Positions 17,901 to 24,342 of a stretch of DNA of 27,446 bases are shown piece by piece. Position 1 is the first letter of the stretch. Every line of letters begins with the position of its first letter. The position numbers and the translations under genes are program-made. The stretch is taken from positions 1 through 27,446 of IMG/VR virus record IMGVR_UViG_3300046007_008928; one strand, 5' to 3'. The notes under the pieces were generated by a model. The model made no database searches and was not told where the DNA came from. It saw only the letters and a list, made by a program, of their open reading frames with translations. Origin of the DNA: a virus.

Positions 17901-19150
17901 CCAGACACTCCACTTGGTCCTGAGAATCCACTTGGTCCTGAGAAACCTGATACTCCACTTGGTCCTGAGAAACCTGATACTCCACTTGGTCCTGAGAAAC
18001 CAGATATACCTGACGGGCCTAACGATCCAGATGCTCCTGAATATCCACTGATACCTGAGCCACTAAAACCTGATCGTCCCGAGACACCACTTAAACCCTG
18101 TTGACCTGATGCACCAGATGTACCACTGTAGCCGCTTATACCTGAACCACTAAAACCTGATTGACCTGACGCTCCGCTTATACCAGTTGTGCCTGACCAG
18201 CCGCTTACGCCACTAGTCCCACTAGTCCCACTAGTCCCACTGGCACCGCTAAAACCTGATCTGCCACTAAAACCCGATGTACCGCTAGCACCAGATGTAC
18301 CTACTTGACCACTTGCTCCGGACCATCCAGAAGGTCCTGAATAACCACTTATACCAGTTGTACCACTAAATCCACTTATACCTGATCCACTATATCCTGA
18401 AATACCTGATACGCCACTTAAGCCTAGTTGACCTGATGCACCTGACCAACCTGATGTTCCACTCGCACCACTGTGACCTGAAACACCACTAAAACCTGAT
18501 CGTCCGCTAATACCGCTTAAACCGGTATGTCCTGAGAAACCAGAAAAACCGCTCGGTCCTGAGAAACCAGAAGCGCCTTGTGCTCCGCTAAAACCTGATC
18601 TACCACTAAAACCTGATGTACCTTGTGCTCCTGAATAACCTGATGTGCCACTAGCACCACTATAACCTGATAGTCCTACTATACCAGTAATATTACTACC
18701 ATCACCATACAAATAGTTAGCATAAACAACATTAGCAGTTACATCAAAATTGCTGACTACATAATCAACAGTAAGTGTTCCTGTTGTTTTATCAAAGGTA
18801 AAATTAGCGTCTCCGCCAAATGCTCCCGAGTCATTAAATTGAACTTGAGTGTTTGCACCACCAGGTACTCCACTTCCTCCACCTCCGCCACCAGCAGCCC
18901 ATGTAAGGTTGCCTGTGCCATCAGTTTGCAAGAAGTAGCCATTAGTGCCACCCAGTATTTTTACATTACCGACTGGTCCTAAATTTGCAGTACCTGTATT
19001 TGTAACAGTATTTGCTGTAACGTTGTTTGCAACAACATTACCAGTCGGTACCATTACATTGGTAACTACATTACCATTTGCTGCGATTACAGTGTTGCCG
19101 GGTATGCCTACGCTAAAGCCACCCAGAGAGTTAAACGGTTGAGCTGCCAT
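8951..19150 (-). CDS. Giant collagen-like fibre/adhesin protein, 3399 residues
   Basis: The N-terminal 1-157 ([13 protein letters not shown] repeats, [18 protein letters not shown], then [16 protein letters not shown]) is typical of fibre proteins of T4-like plankton phages. Eight blocks of Gly-X-Ser/Thr triplets (such as GFSGTSGVS) follow, roughly at residues 157-472, 527-869, 989-1289, 1347-1730, 1821-1976, 2134-2429, 2551-2964 and 3087-3243. They are separated by seven globular modules: A (472-527), B (869-989), A' (1289-1347), C (1730-1821), D (1976-2134), B' (2429-2551) and E (2964-3087). A C-terminal domain (3243-3399) ends [10 protein letters not shown]. Such repeats form collagen triple helices, so a very long trimeric appendage is expected. 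Glu occurs mainly in the middle blocks; Pro is concentrated in the first. SGSGIS steps break the triplet phase. An AGGA site precedes the ATG and a late-promoter box lies 32 bases upstream. Attachment point and receptor are unknown. Confidence 0.92.
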   Translation of the reverse strand: MAAQPFNSLGGFSVGIPGNTVIAANGNVVTNVMVPTGNVVANNVTANTVTNTGTANLGPVGNVKILGGTNGYFLQTDGTGNLTWAAGGGGGGSGVPGGANTQVQFNDSGAFGGDANFTFDKTTGTLTVDYVVSNFDVTANVVYANYLYGDGSNITGIVGLSGYSGASGTSGYSGAQGTSGFSGRSGFSGAQGASGFSGPSGFSGFSGHTGLSGISGRSGFSGVSGHSGASGTSGWSGASGQLGLSGVSGISGYSGSGISGFSGTTGISGYSGPSGWSGASGQVGTSGASGTSGFSGRSGFSGASGTSGTSGTSGVSGWSGTTGISGASGQSGFSGSGISGYSGTSGASGQQGLSGVSGRSGFSGSGISGYSGASGSLGPSGISGFSGPSGVSGFSGPSGVSGFSGPSGFSGPSGVSGFSGPSGVSGFSGPSGVSGFSGPSGVSGFSGPSGVSGFSGPSGVSGASGVSGFSGAGITIGGSVFDYTFLPNGIPSGTVYIVENAGGGYNAGDGAVSNGDNTWTNIGPLQGPSGVSGFSGFSGSGISGFSGTSGISGISGHSGLSGTSGLSGVSGFSGPSGFSGDSGLSGESGVSGFSGSGVSGFSGESGESGFSGTTGISGYSGLSGDSGITGVSGFSGTSGQSGLSGFSGVSGASGESGVSGASGESGQSGTSGFSGESGTTGVSGESGASGISGTSGFTGVSGFSGASGVSGTSGHSGESGASGISGLSGTSGYSGESGTSGLSGTSGVSGTSGFTGVSGWSGESGSSGHSGESGTSGWSGESGQSGTSGTSGHSGESGASGISGTSGFTGVSGWSGESGVSGHSGESGSSGISGFSGSGISGFSGESGTTGVSGFSGASGTSGTSGTPGISSTIFEYTADANSQTPPPASGYIQYDNSVQTSATNLYVNMTTNDGIDIDIFLALLQDTEVITLQDKAQSANYQRWEINGTPTNNTGYWTIPVTLLASGGTGTSGFANGLELILALVQGVSGHSGVSGASGVSGFSGYSGPSGISGYSGESGISGISGESGFSGTSGESGTSGFSGATGISGQSGTSGYSGESGESGTSGISGTSGFSGLSGWSGESGQSGTSGLSGTSGWSGESGLSGTSGFSGVSGFSGISGTSGVSGTSGESGTSGWSGDSGQSGTSGFSGESGTSGESGVSGTSGFSGTSGISGFTGVSGTSGVSGTSGFSGASGTSGLSGHSGTSGESGFSGTSGESGFSGTSGESGVSGFTGVSGFSGESGTSGLSGTSGTSGLSGFSGSGISGYSGVSGISGYSGTSGLSGYSGKSIQLSGSVYDYTYLPGGAAAGDLYLIQNAGGGYNAGDGAVSDGLGNWTNVGPIQGPSGFSGVSGFSGSGISGFTGVSGYSGESGISGFSGESGVSGFSGESGTSGYSGASGTSGWTGVSGQSGTSGYSGTSGWSGESGTSGTSGTSGTSGESGTSGISGFSGESGVSGWSGESGTSGESGTSGVSGTSGWSGESGTSGTSGESGFSGESGQSGTSGISGFSGETGVSGWSGESGVSGTSGWSGESGQSGESGISGWSGESGVSGFSGESGTTGISGWSGESGTSGESGISGWSGESGVSGWSGVSGVSGFSGESGISGWSGESGISGTTGVSGFSGTSGISGTSGATGVSGWSGESGTTGVSGWSGESGTSGLSGTSGVSGTSGFTGVSGWSGESGTSGTSGTTGVSGWSGESGTTGVSGFSGTSGTSGISGISGASGQTGDRYATTSNSLLTIGLGSQTLSVATGLAYTINQDVVIAYDNSNDMNGPITSYNPGTGVMVVNVIEINGSGTYSSWTINLDGAVGPQGDSGLSGTSGYTGISGFSGESGVSGFSGESGVSGWSGESGTSGHSGESGTSGWSGESGVSGTSGFSGESGTSGTSGTSGVSGTSGFTGVSGWSGESGASGTSGTSGFSGTSGESGTSGTSGESGTSGTSGTSGFTGVSGFTGVSGFSGTSGYSGASGTSGATASTLTFQNAAPNMTSEGDSVEKIGADNSATTSYTDQAYPGAATTFKVNLAATFGQLIGLGAAGFTAPTYAFYFDTTGDVYAYDNASLSVSPIGTYSATSTYQVILSGNASQWIIDGTSVYTSAGAAGMWHAKVTLVKVGDITSNITLTAAVPGQSGYSGASGTTGISGFSGASGTTGISGFSGTSGISGTSGESGVSGWSGESGTSGESGVSGFSGTSGQSGTSGESGTSGTTGVSGWSGESGTTGVSGFSGESGVSGWSGTTGISGTSGTSGESGTSGESGTSGTSGYTGVSGWSGTTGISGTSGTTGVSGWSGESGTTGISGTSGFSGTSGTSGTSGTSGTTGVSGWSGESGISGVSGFSGTSGTSGESGTSGISGTSGTSGTSGWSGESGHTGVSGYSGTSGWSGESGASGTTGVSGFSGTSGTSGTSGVSGYSGASGASGASGAPGVSSTIFEYTIDANSQTPPPASGHIQYNTGTQTSATNLYVNMTTNDGIDIDIFLALLQQTENITLQDKAQSANFQTFTITGTPTNNTGYWTIPVSLVTSGGTGTSGFANNLEIILALVQGVSGFSGISGASGTSGTSGISGYTGISGISGVSGISGYTGVSGVSGWSGESGISGTSGESGTSGWSGVSGFTGVSGYSGTSGTSGISGTTGISGTSGFTGVSGWSGESGTSGTSGTTGVSGYSGTTGISGYSGASGTTGVSGWSGTTGVSGWSGASGTTGVSGWSGASGTTGISGTSGWSGTTGVSGTSGWSGTTGVSGWSGASGTTGVSGWSGASGTTGISGTSGWSGTTGVSGTSGWSGASGTTGVSGTTGISGFSGTTGVSGWSGTTGVSGWSGASGTTGVSGWSGASGTTGVSGTSGWSGASGTTGVSGWSGASGTTGVSGWSGTTGISGTSGWSGASGTTGVSGWSGASGTTGVSGWSGASGTTGVSGWSGTTGISGTSGTTGVSGWSGASGTTGVSGWSGASGTTGISGYSGPQGNKAGVRYYFDSTTTAGIGSNGSVRFNSGTIGLVTAIYVNDLNVSGVDFSAWLASFASSSSVNKGQFVVTNNSNASTVQAIFNVTAATDNTTYYTLTVTYVSGTIPANNDALVINFNRTGDSGTSGWSGTTGVSGTSGWSGTTGISGTSGWSGASGTTGVSGFSGTSGTTGVSGWSGASGTTGVSGWSGTTGVSGWSGTTGVSGTSGTTGVSGWSGTTGISGTSGFSGTTGVSGWSGTTGISGRSGWSGVSGWSGVSGFTGVSGFTGTSGFSGQAGPSTAINATDDNSTVALYPVMVGAAGSSQTPKVDVATTPLVYNASTGAFSAIYFDFGTTDTISAAGSNQGTATALTTAINNVTTVAASTGVRLPDCVQGLRVVVRNGGANALLVYPNTSDQINALAANAGFTLAVGGCVEFIAMNATNWYTLNATYA
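10276..11100 (-). repeat. 36-bp minisatellite encoding [12 protein letters not shown] units
   Basis: This stretch of the fibre gene is dominated by a 36-base unit encoding 12 residues of the type [12 protein letters not shown], with shorter 18- and 27-base variants mixed in. Two exact adjacent copies run from 10635 to 10706. Variation is mostly silent (aca/acg, gta/gtt) or V/I and T/W exchanges that keep the Gly-X-Ser/Thr phase, showing selection on the protein repeat. Confidence 0.85.
10787..11083 (-). repeat. Perfect 144-bp tandem duplication inside the fibre gene
   Basis: Bases 10787-10939 are identical to 10931-11083, a 153-base match at a spacing of 144 bases, which adds exactly 48 residues in frame. 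Neighbouring repeats differ at silent sites but these copies do not, so the duplication is recent on the time scale of the array. It was found by direct comparison of the two stretches. Confidence 0.9.
11508..11865 (-). repeat. Globular module B' of the fibre (second copy)
   Basis: It encodes a module of about 118 residues starting [20 protein letters not shown] and ending [10 protein letters not shown]. About 100 of 118 residues are identical to the module at 16187-16545, while many third codon positions differ. It is therefore an old duplication kept under protein-level selection, and it lies between collagen blocks 6 and 7. Confidence 0.85.
15110..15290 (-). repeat. Globular module A' of the fibre (second copy)
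   Basis: It encodes about 58 residues with [36 protein letters not shown] and [12 protein letters not shown]. It is paralogous to module A at 17572-17735. The closing G-x-IQGP motif that leads into collagen triplets is common in phage collagen-like tail proteins. Confidence 0.8.
16187..16545 (-). repeat. Globular module B of the fibre (first copy)
   Basis: It encodes a module of about 118 residues starting [20 protein letters not shown] and ending [10 protein letters not shown], and is the partner of 11508-11865. Module E (9890-10258; [28 protein letters not shown]) has the same order of short motifs and looks like a more distant relative. Confidence 0.85.
17159..17212 (-). repeat. Perfect 27-bp tandem duplication with GC-rich codons
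   Basis: Bases 17159-17185 and 17186-17212 are identical and encode SGVSGASGE twice. The unit uses GGGG/CCCC-containing codons that are rare in the surrounding AT-rich repeats, so the identity is not explained by background composition. This points to recent slippage. Confidence 0.85.
17572..17735 (-). repeat. Globular module A of the fibre (first copy)
   Basis: It encodes [20 protein letters not shown], then [16 protein letters not shown] and [12 protein letters not shown]. It is paralogous to module A' at 15110-15290 and separates collagen blocks 1 and 2. Confidence 0.8.
17771..18000 (-). repeat. 27-bp minisatellite encoding GPSGVSGFS units
   Basis: Nine copies of ccacttggtcc lie at regular spacing: eight at the 27-base period and one shortened to 18 bases. 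They encode repeats of G-P-S-G-V-S-G-F-S. This is the most proline-rich part of the whole fibre and the closest to canonical Gly-Pro-Y collagen. Alternating gagaaac/gagaatc ends show that higher-order two-unit blocks have been copied. Confidence 0.88.
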
Positions 19151-19182
19151 GTTTTATCCTAATAATATAGTCTCATTTACTA

Positions 19183-19189
19183 TATTTAT
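19183..19189 (-). promoter_or_regulatory. T4-late-promoter-like box upstream of the giant fibre gene
   Basis: The minus strand reads GATAAATATAG, close to the T4 late consensus TATAAATA recognised by the phage sigma-like factor gp55. The box is 32 bases before the fibre ATG at 19150, leaving room for a short leader with the AGGA ribosome site. In an AT-rich genome such a box is suggestive, not decisive. Confidence 0.55.
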
Positions 19190-19239
19190 CTCAACCAATT
19201 AAATAATATTTAAGAATAAAGTACTTTGGATATCTTTTT

Positions 19240-19605
19240 ATGTTGACCAGACAACCACACCGACCACTATGTGAACAATGCAAAGTGTCATTAGCTAAAC
19301 CTAATGGAACAAGTAAACACGGGTTTCAAAAGTGGCACAAATACTGTTCTAGTTGCGCTAAAGCTGCCTACAATTCACGATTCGGTTATCTGTTACATAA
19401 AAAAAACAAGTGCGAAAAATGTGGATTTATACCTGAAGATAAATGTCAACTTGATGTAATTTACAAAGATGGCAATAAAAAGAATAAAGAAAAAACAAAT
19501 TTAAAAACTTTATGTGCAAATTGTAATAGATTGCATCAAAAAAGATTGCGAGAAAAGAAAAAAAATATTATGGATATTACTGTTGATGCTGATGTGATTT
19601 TATAG
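19240..19605 (+). CDS. Small zinc-ribbon protein with a degenerate HNH motif
   Basis: This 121-residue protein is the only plus-strand gene. It has four C-x2-C pairs (C11/C14, C36/C39, C58/C61, C92/C95), which suggests two zinc sites. The second half follows the HNH endonuclease pattern C-x2-CGF ... QLDV-x-x-x-DGN-x-x-N ... NLKTLCANC-x-RL. However, the catalytic H-H/D-H before DGN is I-Y (LDVIYKDGN, 71-79), and the last His of the usual CANCH is Asn96. The zinc-binding frame survives while the catalytic histidines are lost, so a DNA-binding or structural role is likelier than cleavage. The start has only a weak GGA 10 bases upstream. Its 3' end overlaps the desaturase gene by 29 bases, tail to tail. 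Confidence 0.72.
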   Translation: MLTRQPHRPLCEQCKVSLAKPNGTSKHGFQKWHKYCSSCAKAAYNSRFGYLLHKKNKCEKCGFIPEDKCQLDVIYKDGNKKNKEKTNLKTLCANCNRLHQKRLREKKKNIMDITVDADVIL

Positions 19606-20296
19606 TTAAAAGATTTAAACTTTCAAATATTTTACAATAAAAATATCCTATATCAAATTCAAAAGTTCTTCTACTAAGTTTAACACTGGCAGGATCAAGG
19701 TGATGATTGTTATGAAGTTCTTCACCTCCTATTATAATTCCCCATGGTGATATATTTCTACTATTATCTTTTGTTTCGCCATTACGATAGCCGAAATAAT
19801 GCCCGATGCCATTGATTACTCCTGCCGCCCAGAAAGGTATCCAAATCATTTGAATACCCCAAATAAGAAGTCCCCAATAATCAAACAATAAAACATTCAA
19901 CACAAGTAAAATAATAATGCCAAGTCCATTGAAAGGTGTGTATAACTTATGCTCAATAAAATCATCAGGAGTACCAACACCATATGTACTAACCATATCT
20001 TTATCTTTTGCTGCATTTGCATATAGAAATGCTCCTTTACATAAAACATTTAATATACCGTAAACTTTAGGGCTATGCGGATCATTAAATTGATCACTAA
20101 AACGATGATGTTTACGATGGATAGCAACCCATTCTTTAGTAACCATGCCTGTTGTCAGCCATAACCAAAATCGCATGAAGTGACTAAGCACTGGGTGAAA
20201 TTGTATTCCTTTATGTGCTTGACCACGATGTAAGAATAATGTTACACATATAATAGTAATGTGTGTTGCTATGAGGGTGTATAAGATTTCAATCAT
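19577..20296 (-). CDS. Fatty-acid (acyl-CoA/acyl-lipid) desaturase
   Basis: This membrane-bound diiron desaturase introduces a double bond into fatty acyl chains. All three histidine boxes are present: H23-x4-H28 (HRGQAH), H60-x2-H63-H64 (HRKHH) and H195-x2-H198-H199 (HNNHH), plus His166 in NGIGHYFGYRN. Hydrophobic segments lie at about 6-22, 37-52, 124-141 and 143-160. At 239 residues it is shorter than typical bacterial delta-9 desaturases (about 300) but keeps the whole catalytic core and the E-x-x-HNNHH signature. It lies directly behind the gp23 terminator with no Shine-Dalgarno; a CTAAATA box ends 4 bases before its ATG. A phage copy probably alters host membrane fluidity during infection, which is inference. 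Confidence 0.93.
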   Translation of the reverse strand: MIEILYTLIATHITIICVTLFLHRGQAHKGIQFHPVLSHFMRFWLWLTTGMVTKEWVAIHRKHHRFSDQFNDPHSPKVYGILNVLCKGAFLYANAAKDKDMVSTYGVGTPDDFIEHKLYTPFNGLGIIILLVLNVLLFDYWGLLIWGIQMIWIPFWAAGVINGIGHYFGYRNGETKDNSRNISPWGIIIGGEELHNNHHLDPASVKLSRRTFEFDIGYFYCKIFESLNLLTIKSHQHQQ

Positions 20297-20300
20297 AGTT

Positions 20301-20307
20301 TATTTAG
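20301..20307 (-). promoter_or_regulatory. Late-promoter-like box abutting the desaturase start
   Basis: The minus strand reads CTAAATA, then AACT, then ATG. T4 late transcription begins about six bases downstream of the box, which would place the 5' end at or next to the start codon. No ribosome site is visible. The box lies between the gp23 terminator and the desaturase, where a promoter is needed if the terminator works. Confidence 0.45.
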
Positions 20308-20311
20308 CCAC

Positions 20312-20336
20312 AAAAAAGCGCACATAAAGTGCGCTT
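20312..20336 (-). terminator. Intrinsic terminator after the capsid gene
   Basis: In the minus-strand transcript an AAGCGCAC/GTGCGCTT stem (8 pairs) closes a TTTAT loop and runs into a T tract (20312-20317). It lies 31 bases beyond the gp23 stop codon and would end the highly expressed head transcript before the desaturase. Confidence 0.88.
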
Positions 20337-20367
20337 AATTGCCTTCCCATCCCGAAAGAAGATTTGA

Positions 20368-21570
20368 TTATTGGAATGTCAAGTTCTGAACTGCGATCTC
20401 ACCAACATAGTCAGCAGCATTACCGAACGATGATGCTGTGTTTGTTAATTCGATATAGCCATAACGTGTCATGAACGATACGACTGGTTCGAATGATGTT
20501 GGATCAAGAACAACGCCACTGCTCATCAATGGAATGTATGGGCAATAGAACGCTGCTGCGTCAGTTTCGCTTGAACCTTTGTAACCAACTAGAACAGGTT
20601 GTGTATCAGGAGCATAGCTGTTTACAAATACACGCATTGCACCGTTCAATGTACCGACAAACTTAGTATTTGTAGGTGCTTCGAATGTACCTTCTGTGGT
20701 ACGAGCAAATGCTGATGTTGTAGCAGACTGTAGAACAGTCAAGCTAGCTGGGCTGACAACACACCAGTTACCTGCGCCACGACGTGTACGCTGGGCAATC
20801 AAGTTTGCAACACGGTTGATTAGAACAGCTAAAGCAGCGTGTTCGTCACCAACGTAAGTAGCAGTACCTGATACTGTTGCTTGGTTGTATGTAAACTCAG
20901 TTGATGCTAATGTTGCTAAAGACAATAGAATTTCTTGGTCAATTTCAGCAGTAATTTCTTGTGCTAAAGCTGCCATGATTTCTGCTTCGACGTCAATACC
21001 ATGTTGGCTTTGTGCGTCTTGAGCAGCTTCGAATGTCCAACGTGCCTGTAACTTACGGCTCTTAGCTTCAACAGCCTGTCTCAAGATTTGAACGCTGATC
21101 TGACGACCACCGTTGCCTTCTAGAGCAGCAGTGTTGTTACCTGTGTATGCTGTTGCTGTATCACCAGCAGCACCACTTGGCTGACGTGAATATGCTTGAG
21201 CAATCTTGAATGGGCTTAATGCTTCTTCACCAGCGATAACACTTGTTTGTGCTGCACTGTTGTCTGTCAAGCTGTTGGCATAACGAACACGCAATGTGTG
21301 AATTTGGCCAACTGGTCCTGTCATTGGCTGAACGCCTACCAACTCGTTAGCAATAACTGTTGGCATTACACGACGGATCACTGGAAGAATAACGCGGTTT
21401 AATGTTGCGATATTACCAGCTGTAGTTGTACCTGCTGAAGATTCAGCAAGTAGTTGCTTTTTAGTATTCTCTAAGAGAACACTCATTGTTGAGCGGCGAG
21501 TGCCCTTTAAGCCTTCTAACAGGGCATCTTTAGTCTCGTCCCAACGGCTTTCTAATAAAACTTTAGACAT
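20368..21570 (-). CDS. gp23: Major capsid protein gp23
   Basis: This 400-residue protein is the main shell subunit. Recognition rests on VILPVIRRVMPTVIANELVG (60-79), the VQPMTGPVGQIHTLRVRY segment just after it, the conserved body (AEIMAALAQEITAEIDQEIL, RTRRGAGNWCVVSP, YCPYIPLM) and the end FMTRYGYIELTN. The N-terminal about 43 residues are the expected propeptide: LLAE (40-43) fits the gp21 cleavage rule (L/I)-x-E. T4 gp23 has 521 residues, so this is a compact version without an obvious insertion domain. An excellent AGGAGA site lies 10 bases before the ATG, and a terminator follows. The gene is last in the order 20-67-21-22-23, as in T4. Confidence 0.97.
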   Translation of the reverse strand: MSKVLLESRWDETKDALLEGLKGTRRSTMSVLLENTKKQLLAESSAGTTTAGNIATLNRVILPVIRRVMPTVIANELVGVQPMTGPVGQIHTLRVRYANSLTDNSAAQTSVIAGEEALSPFKIAQAYSRQPSGAAGDTATAYTGNNTAALEGNGGRQISVQILRQAVEAKSRKLQARWTFEAAQDAQSQHGIDVEAEIMAALAQEITAEIDQEILLSLATLASTEFTYNQATVSGTATYVGDEHAALAVLINRVANLIAQRTRRGAGNWCVVSPASLTVLQSATTSAFARTTEGTFEAPTNTKFVGTLNGAMRVFVNSYAPDTQPVLVGYKGSSETDAAAFYCPYIPLMSSGVVLDPTSFEPVVSFMTRYGYIELTNTASSFGNAADYVGEIAVQNLTFQ

Positions 21571-21595
21571 GTTATCTTTCTCCTAATAATGTCGT

Positions 21596-21603
21596 TTTTT
21601 ATA
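21596..21603 (-). promoter_or_regulatory. Possible late promoter for gp23
   Basis: The minus strand reads CTATAAAAAAC across the gp22 stop codon. TATAAAAA differs from the T4 late consensus TATAAATA at one base, and the ATG is 25 bases downstream with an AGGAGA site between. An individual promoter would suit the large demand for capsid protein, but the match is imperfect. Confidence 0.35.
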
Positions 21604-22708
21604 GCCCTGCCAAACGCTTAAAGTCGATTAAGTTATTTGTAACTTCATCCACTTCAACTTCTTTCTTGGCAGATTTATCACCAGTAACTTCACTTATCAT
21701 CTTTGATTCTGAAAGATTTTGTTTTCCAACAACTTTCTTTTCAGCGCCAGAGTTGAGAACTGCTGGTAGATACTTATCAAAAGTGGCTTTCAATTTTGGT
21801 GTCTGCACACTTTCTAGTAGGCTCTTCATTGTTTGTGCCTTTTCTTCGTTTAATGGAGCAAGTAATTCACTCATCATTTTTTCACGTTGATTAGACTCTT
21901 TAATGATTCGAACCTCACGTTCTTTACTTTCGACCAATTTTTTAGCATTGTTAATTGTACTAACTGCCTCTGCTAATTTTTGATCTTTTTCTTGTAGCTG
22001 TGCTACTAGTTTGCGAGTTTCAGCTTTCTCATTTAAATGAGTTACACTGAATTCACTTGCAAATGCCTCAAAGAGCTTGCGACCGAAATTGTTTTCACGG
22101 GCAAGTTGAATATCTTCTTTGAGTTGTGATAATTCACCCTTAAGATGATTGGCAATAGTGCTACCGACTTTCTTAGCACTTTCGGCAACAAATTTCTGTT
22201 TAAGTGCTTCTAATTGTTTGCGACCTTCTGCAACCAATTTGACTTTAGCTTCAACAACAGCTTGTTTATCTTGTGAGAACTCTTTGATTTCTCTTGCTAG
22301 AGCGTGTACAATAAATTGTTCCAATTTTTCTTGGCTTTCTTTCATTGCTTTACGATCTGTGCGGAGTTCACGAATTTCTTCTGCTAATTTAGTAACCATA
22401 AAGTCATTAAATTTTACAGCATTTTCACGCAACTTTTGTTGTGCCTGTGCACGTTCTTCGTTCATTGCCTGTCTTTCTGTGTGAAATTCTTCAATTTCAT
22501 TTGAAAGACTGTCTGTTACCATCTTGTCAAGGGCTTCAACCATCACAGTTCTGTCATGCTCATATCGTTGTGCGAATTCTTCTCGTAATTCTGCACGAAC
22601 TTGCTCACGTGCTTCATACAACTTGGCTTCCCAGGCTTCATTTAACTGTTGCCCGATATCCTCATTGATCAAGCCGCTCTCAAGTAATGGTTTGATAGCA
22701 TCAAACAT
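21599..22708 (-). CDS. gp22: Prohead core scaffolding protein gp22
   Basis: This 369-residue protein is almost entirely charged coiled coil: repeated E/K/R-rich heptad segments such as LREEFAQRYEHDRTVMVEAL, EIREFRTDRKAMKESQEKL-like repeats, and EREVRIIKESNQREKMMSEL. In T4, gp22 forms the inner core around which gp23 assembles and is then degraded by gp21. Its position between gp21 and gp23, its length and its composition fit. Sequence identity within this family is low, so position is the stronger argument. It begins MFDAIKPLLESGLIN; an AGGGG site precedes the ATG by about 8 bases. Confidence 0.88.
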   Translation of the reverse strand: MFDAIKPLLESGLINEDIGQQLNEAWEAKLYEAREQVRAELREEFAQRYEHDRTVMVEALDKMVTDSLSNEIEEFHTERQAMNEERAQAQQKLRENAVKFNDFMVTKLAEEIRELRTDRKAMKESQEKLEQFIVHALAREIKEFSQDKQAVVEAKVKLVAEGRKQLEALKQKFVAESAKKVGSTIANHLKGELSQLKEDIQLARENNFGRKLFEAFASEFSVTHLNEKAETRKLVAQLQEKDQKLAEAVSTINNAKKLVESKEREVRIIKESNQREKMMSELLAPLNEEKAQTMKSLLESVQTPKLKATFDKYLPAVLNSGAEKKVVGKQNLSESKMISEVTGDKSAKKEVEVDEVTNNLIDFKRLAGL

Positions 22709-22720
22709 GCTTATTCCCCT

Positions 22721-23356
22721 TTATTTGATTTTGAGATCCTTGATGAGGCGTTTTACTTCCTCAGCCAAATATCTCTGTACTTTTTTGTCACCGCGGGCTT
22801 CTTTAGCAATATCCATCAATTTATGACCATGACGCATATTCATCATGCCTTCATAAATTGCTTTCGGATATGCATTAGGAGCACTTGGTTGAGCGACAAT
22901 ATCTACAGTGACTATTTCAAAGTCACTGACTCGGCCATCCAAATCGTTGACATTACCGCTGCCACGACTTGAAACACCTAACTTAACTCCACTCTGCAAC
23001 ATGGTTTTGACTAGCTCACCCATTGGAGTAGGAAGTATTTTTAATTTACCGAATCCGTTTGCACCGTCCATCCACATACTAGTAATCATGTGTGATACAC
23101 GGTCTAAATTTATTTTTAGATCATCTGGATGATCTACTTCACCTAAAACTGAGTAACCAGATTGAATCTGTTCATTAAGAGTTTGAACAGCGGTTTCTAT
23201 TTCAGAAACGGGGTAAACACGCTCATTTGCGTTTTTTACCCCACCCTGAATGAAGATCCCTTTCATATAGAGATTCTTCTTGTCGCCGTCACCCTCGCTT
23301 TCAACCACCATACCGGCTCGGTCGAAAGTTAGATGCTCTTTGAGATACAAAGCCAT
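22721..23356 (-). CDS. gp21: Prohead protease gp21
   Basis: This 211-residue maturation serine protease is a relative of herpesvirus assemblins. Signature regions are MKGIFIQGGVKNANERVYP (31-49), GEVDHP with His76 as probable catalytic His, LGVSSRGSG with Ser129/Ser130 as nucleophile, and VTVDIVAQPSAP (150-161) with Asp152. It cuts scaffold and gp23 after (L/I)-x-E before DNA packaging. The length matches T4 gp21 (212). The start is MALYLKEHLTFDRAG with GAGAG upstream; the gene is 15 bases after the gp67-like gene and 12 bases before gp22, so the three are co-transcribed. Confidence 0.96.
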   Translation of the reverse strand: MALYLKEHLTFDRAGMVVESEGDGDKKNLYMKGIFIQGGVKNANERVYPVSEIETAVQTLNEQIQSGYSVLGEVDHPDDLKINLDRVSHMITSMWMDGANGFGKLKILPTPMGELVKTMLQSGVKLGVSSRGSGNVNDLDGRVSDFEIVTVDIVAQPSAPNAYPKAIYEGMMNMRHGHKLMDIAKEARGDKKVQRYLAEEVKRLIKDLKIK

Positions 23357-23371
23357 TTGCTCTCAGTTCCC

Positions 23372-24232
23372 TTACTTAATAATTCTTTTAACAGTCTTTT
23401 TAGACTCTACAACACTCTTAGTGTTTACACCACTTGCTTGTGATGTTACTGGCTTAGGAGCTTTTTCTAGGTCTTGACTGGCTTGCGCTGGGGCATTCTT
23501 AAAAGATCCTGCACCCTTAACTTGTGTTTCACCCTTGCTGTAAGCGTTGCTTGGTCCTTTTGGGCTTGTTGGTACAGCTTCATCGTGACCGCTAAACTTT
23601 ACGGGGTTTACACCAGCAGTTTTAATTTTTGGCTCATGTAATGCGATTGATTTTGGATTTGCACCATTGTCGCCATGAGTTACTGGAACTTTCTTAAGAG
23701 TAATAGCTTCCATAACCTCATCTTCGTCCATTTCATGACTTGATTCTTCTAGGTCAGCGTCCTCTTCTTCCATCATTTGTTCTTCATCGTCGGAAGCGTC
23801 TTCATCGCCCATGTCAGCAACATCTTCTTCGTCACCCATGTCATCATCGCCACCGCCCATAATTTGCTCAAACTCTGCCATTAATTGGTCTAGTTTGTCC
23901 TCAATTCTAATTACGGCATCTTCTACATCAGCACCTTCTTCGTCACCCATGTCATCAGCGTCAATGTCAACGACTTCTTCTTCATCATCGAATTCCATTT
24001 CGCCTTCTTCATCGGCTTCAGTCATGCCGCCGGCTTCTTCAGCACTGATTTCATCCATCAAGTCGCCTACTTCGCCTACCATGCCGCCTTCACCCATCAT
24101 TTCTTCATCCATGATAGATTCATAAATTTCACGTGATTTTTCAACAACGATTTCGTGAAAAAGTTCACGGGCTTGTTCTTCATTCTCATTGATTATTAAA
24201 TCAATAAGTTGTTCAAATTTTTTGTTATCCAT
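23372..24232 (-). CDS. gp67: Acidic prohead core protein, gp67-like (enlarged)
   Basis: This 286-residue protein has three parts: an N-terminal helix (FEQLIDLIINENEEQARELF and onward to ESIMDEE, about 6-45), a very acidic low-complexity stretch (about 46-178) of D/E/M/G, and a basic, Pro/Ser/Lys-rich tail (about 180-286) ending KTVKRIIK. T4 gp67 (80 residues) has the same layout of a short L-x-x-A-R-x-LF helix region followed by an acidic tail, and this gene occupies the 67/68 slot between 20 and 21. The extra tail could stand in for gp68, for which I see no separate gene. An AGGAGA site and a late-promoter-like box lie upstream. Confidence 0.72.
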   Translation of the reverse strand: MDNKKFEQLIDLIINENEEQARELFHEIVVEKSREIYESIMDEEMMGEGGMVGEVGDLMDEISAEEAGGMTEADEEGEMEFDDEEEVVDIDADDMGDEEGADVEDAVIRIEDKLDQLMAEFEQIMGGGDDDMGDEEDVADMGDEDASDDEEQMMEEEDADLEESSHEMDEDEVMEAITLKKVPVTHGDNGANPKSIALHEPKIKTAGVNPVKFSGHDEAVPTSPKGPSNAYSKGETQVKGAGSFKNAPAQASQDLEKAPKPVTSQASGVNTKSVVESKKTVKRIIK

Positions 24233-24269
24233 TATTAATTTCTCCTGAATAGAATGGCTTTGTAATAAT

Positions 24270-24276
24270 TATTTAG
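24270..24276 (-). promoter_or_regulatory. Late-promoter-like box for the gp67-21-22-23 unit
   Basis: The minus strand reads CTAAATAATTATTAC, 37 bases before the ATG at 24232. It lies immediately downstream of a strong terminator, just where a new transcription unit must begin. That position makes this one of the two best-supported promoter boxes in the window. Confidence 0.6.
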
Positions 24277-24284
24277 TGAGTATC

Positions 24285-24316
24285 AAAAAAAATAGCACAA
24301 TAAGTGCTATTTTTTT
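24285..24316. terminator. Symmetric intrinsic terminator between the small gene and gp67
   Basis: An ATAGCAC/GTGCTAT stem with an AATAA loop is flanked by an A run on the left and a T run on the right, so it can terminate transcription from either direction. On the minus strand it closes the gp20/small-gene unit. Confidence 0.88.
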
Positions 24317-24342
24317 GCGTTTTTGTAAAAGATATACCCAAA

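Noticed and set aside
9425-18680. A CRISPR array or intergenic satellite as explanation of the repeats
   Set aside because: The repeats are in multiples of 9 bases, have no unique spacers, keep one open frame over 10 kb and vary mostly at silent positions, so they are coding.
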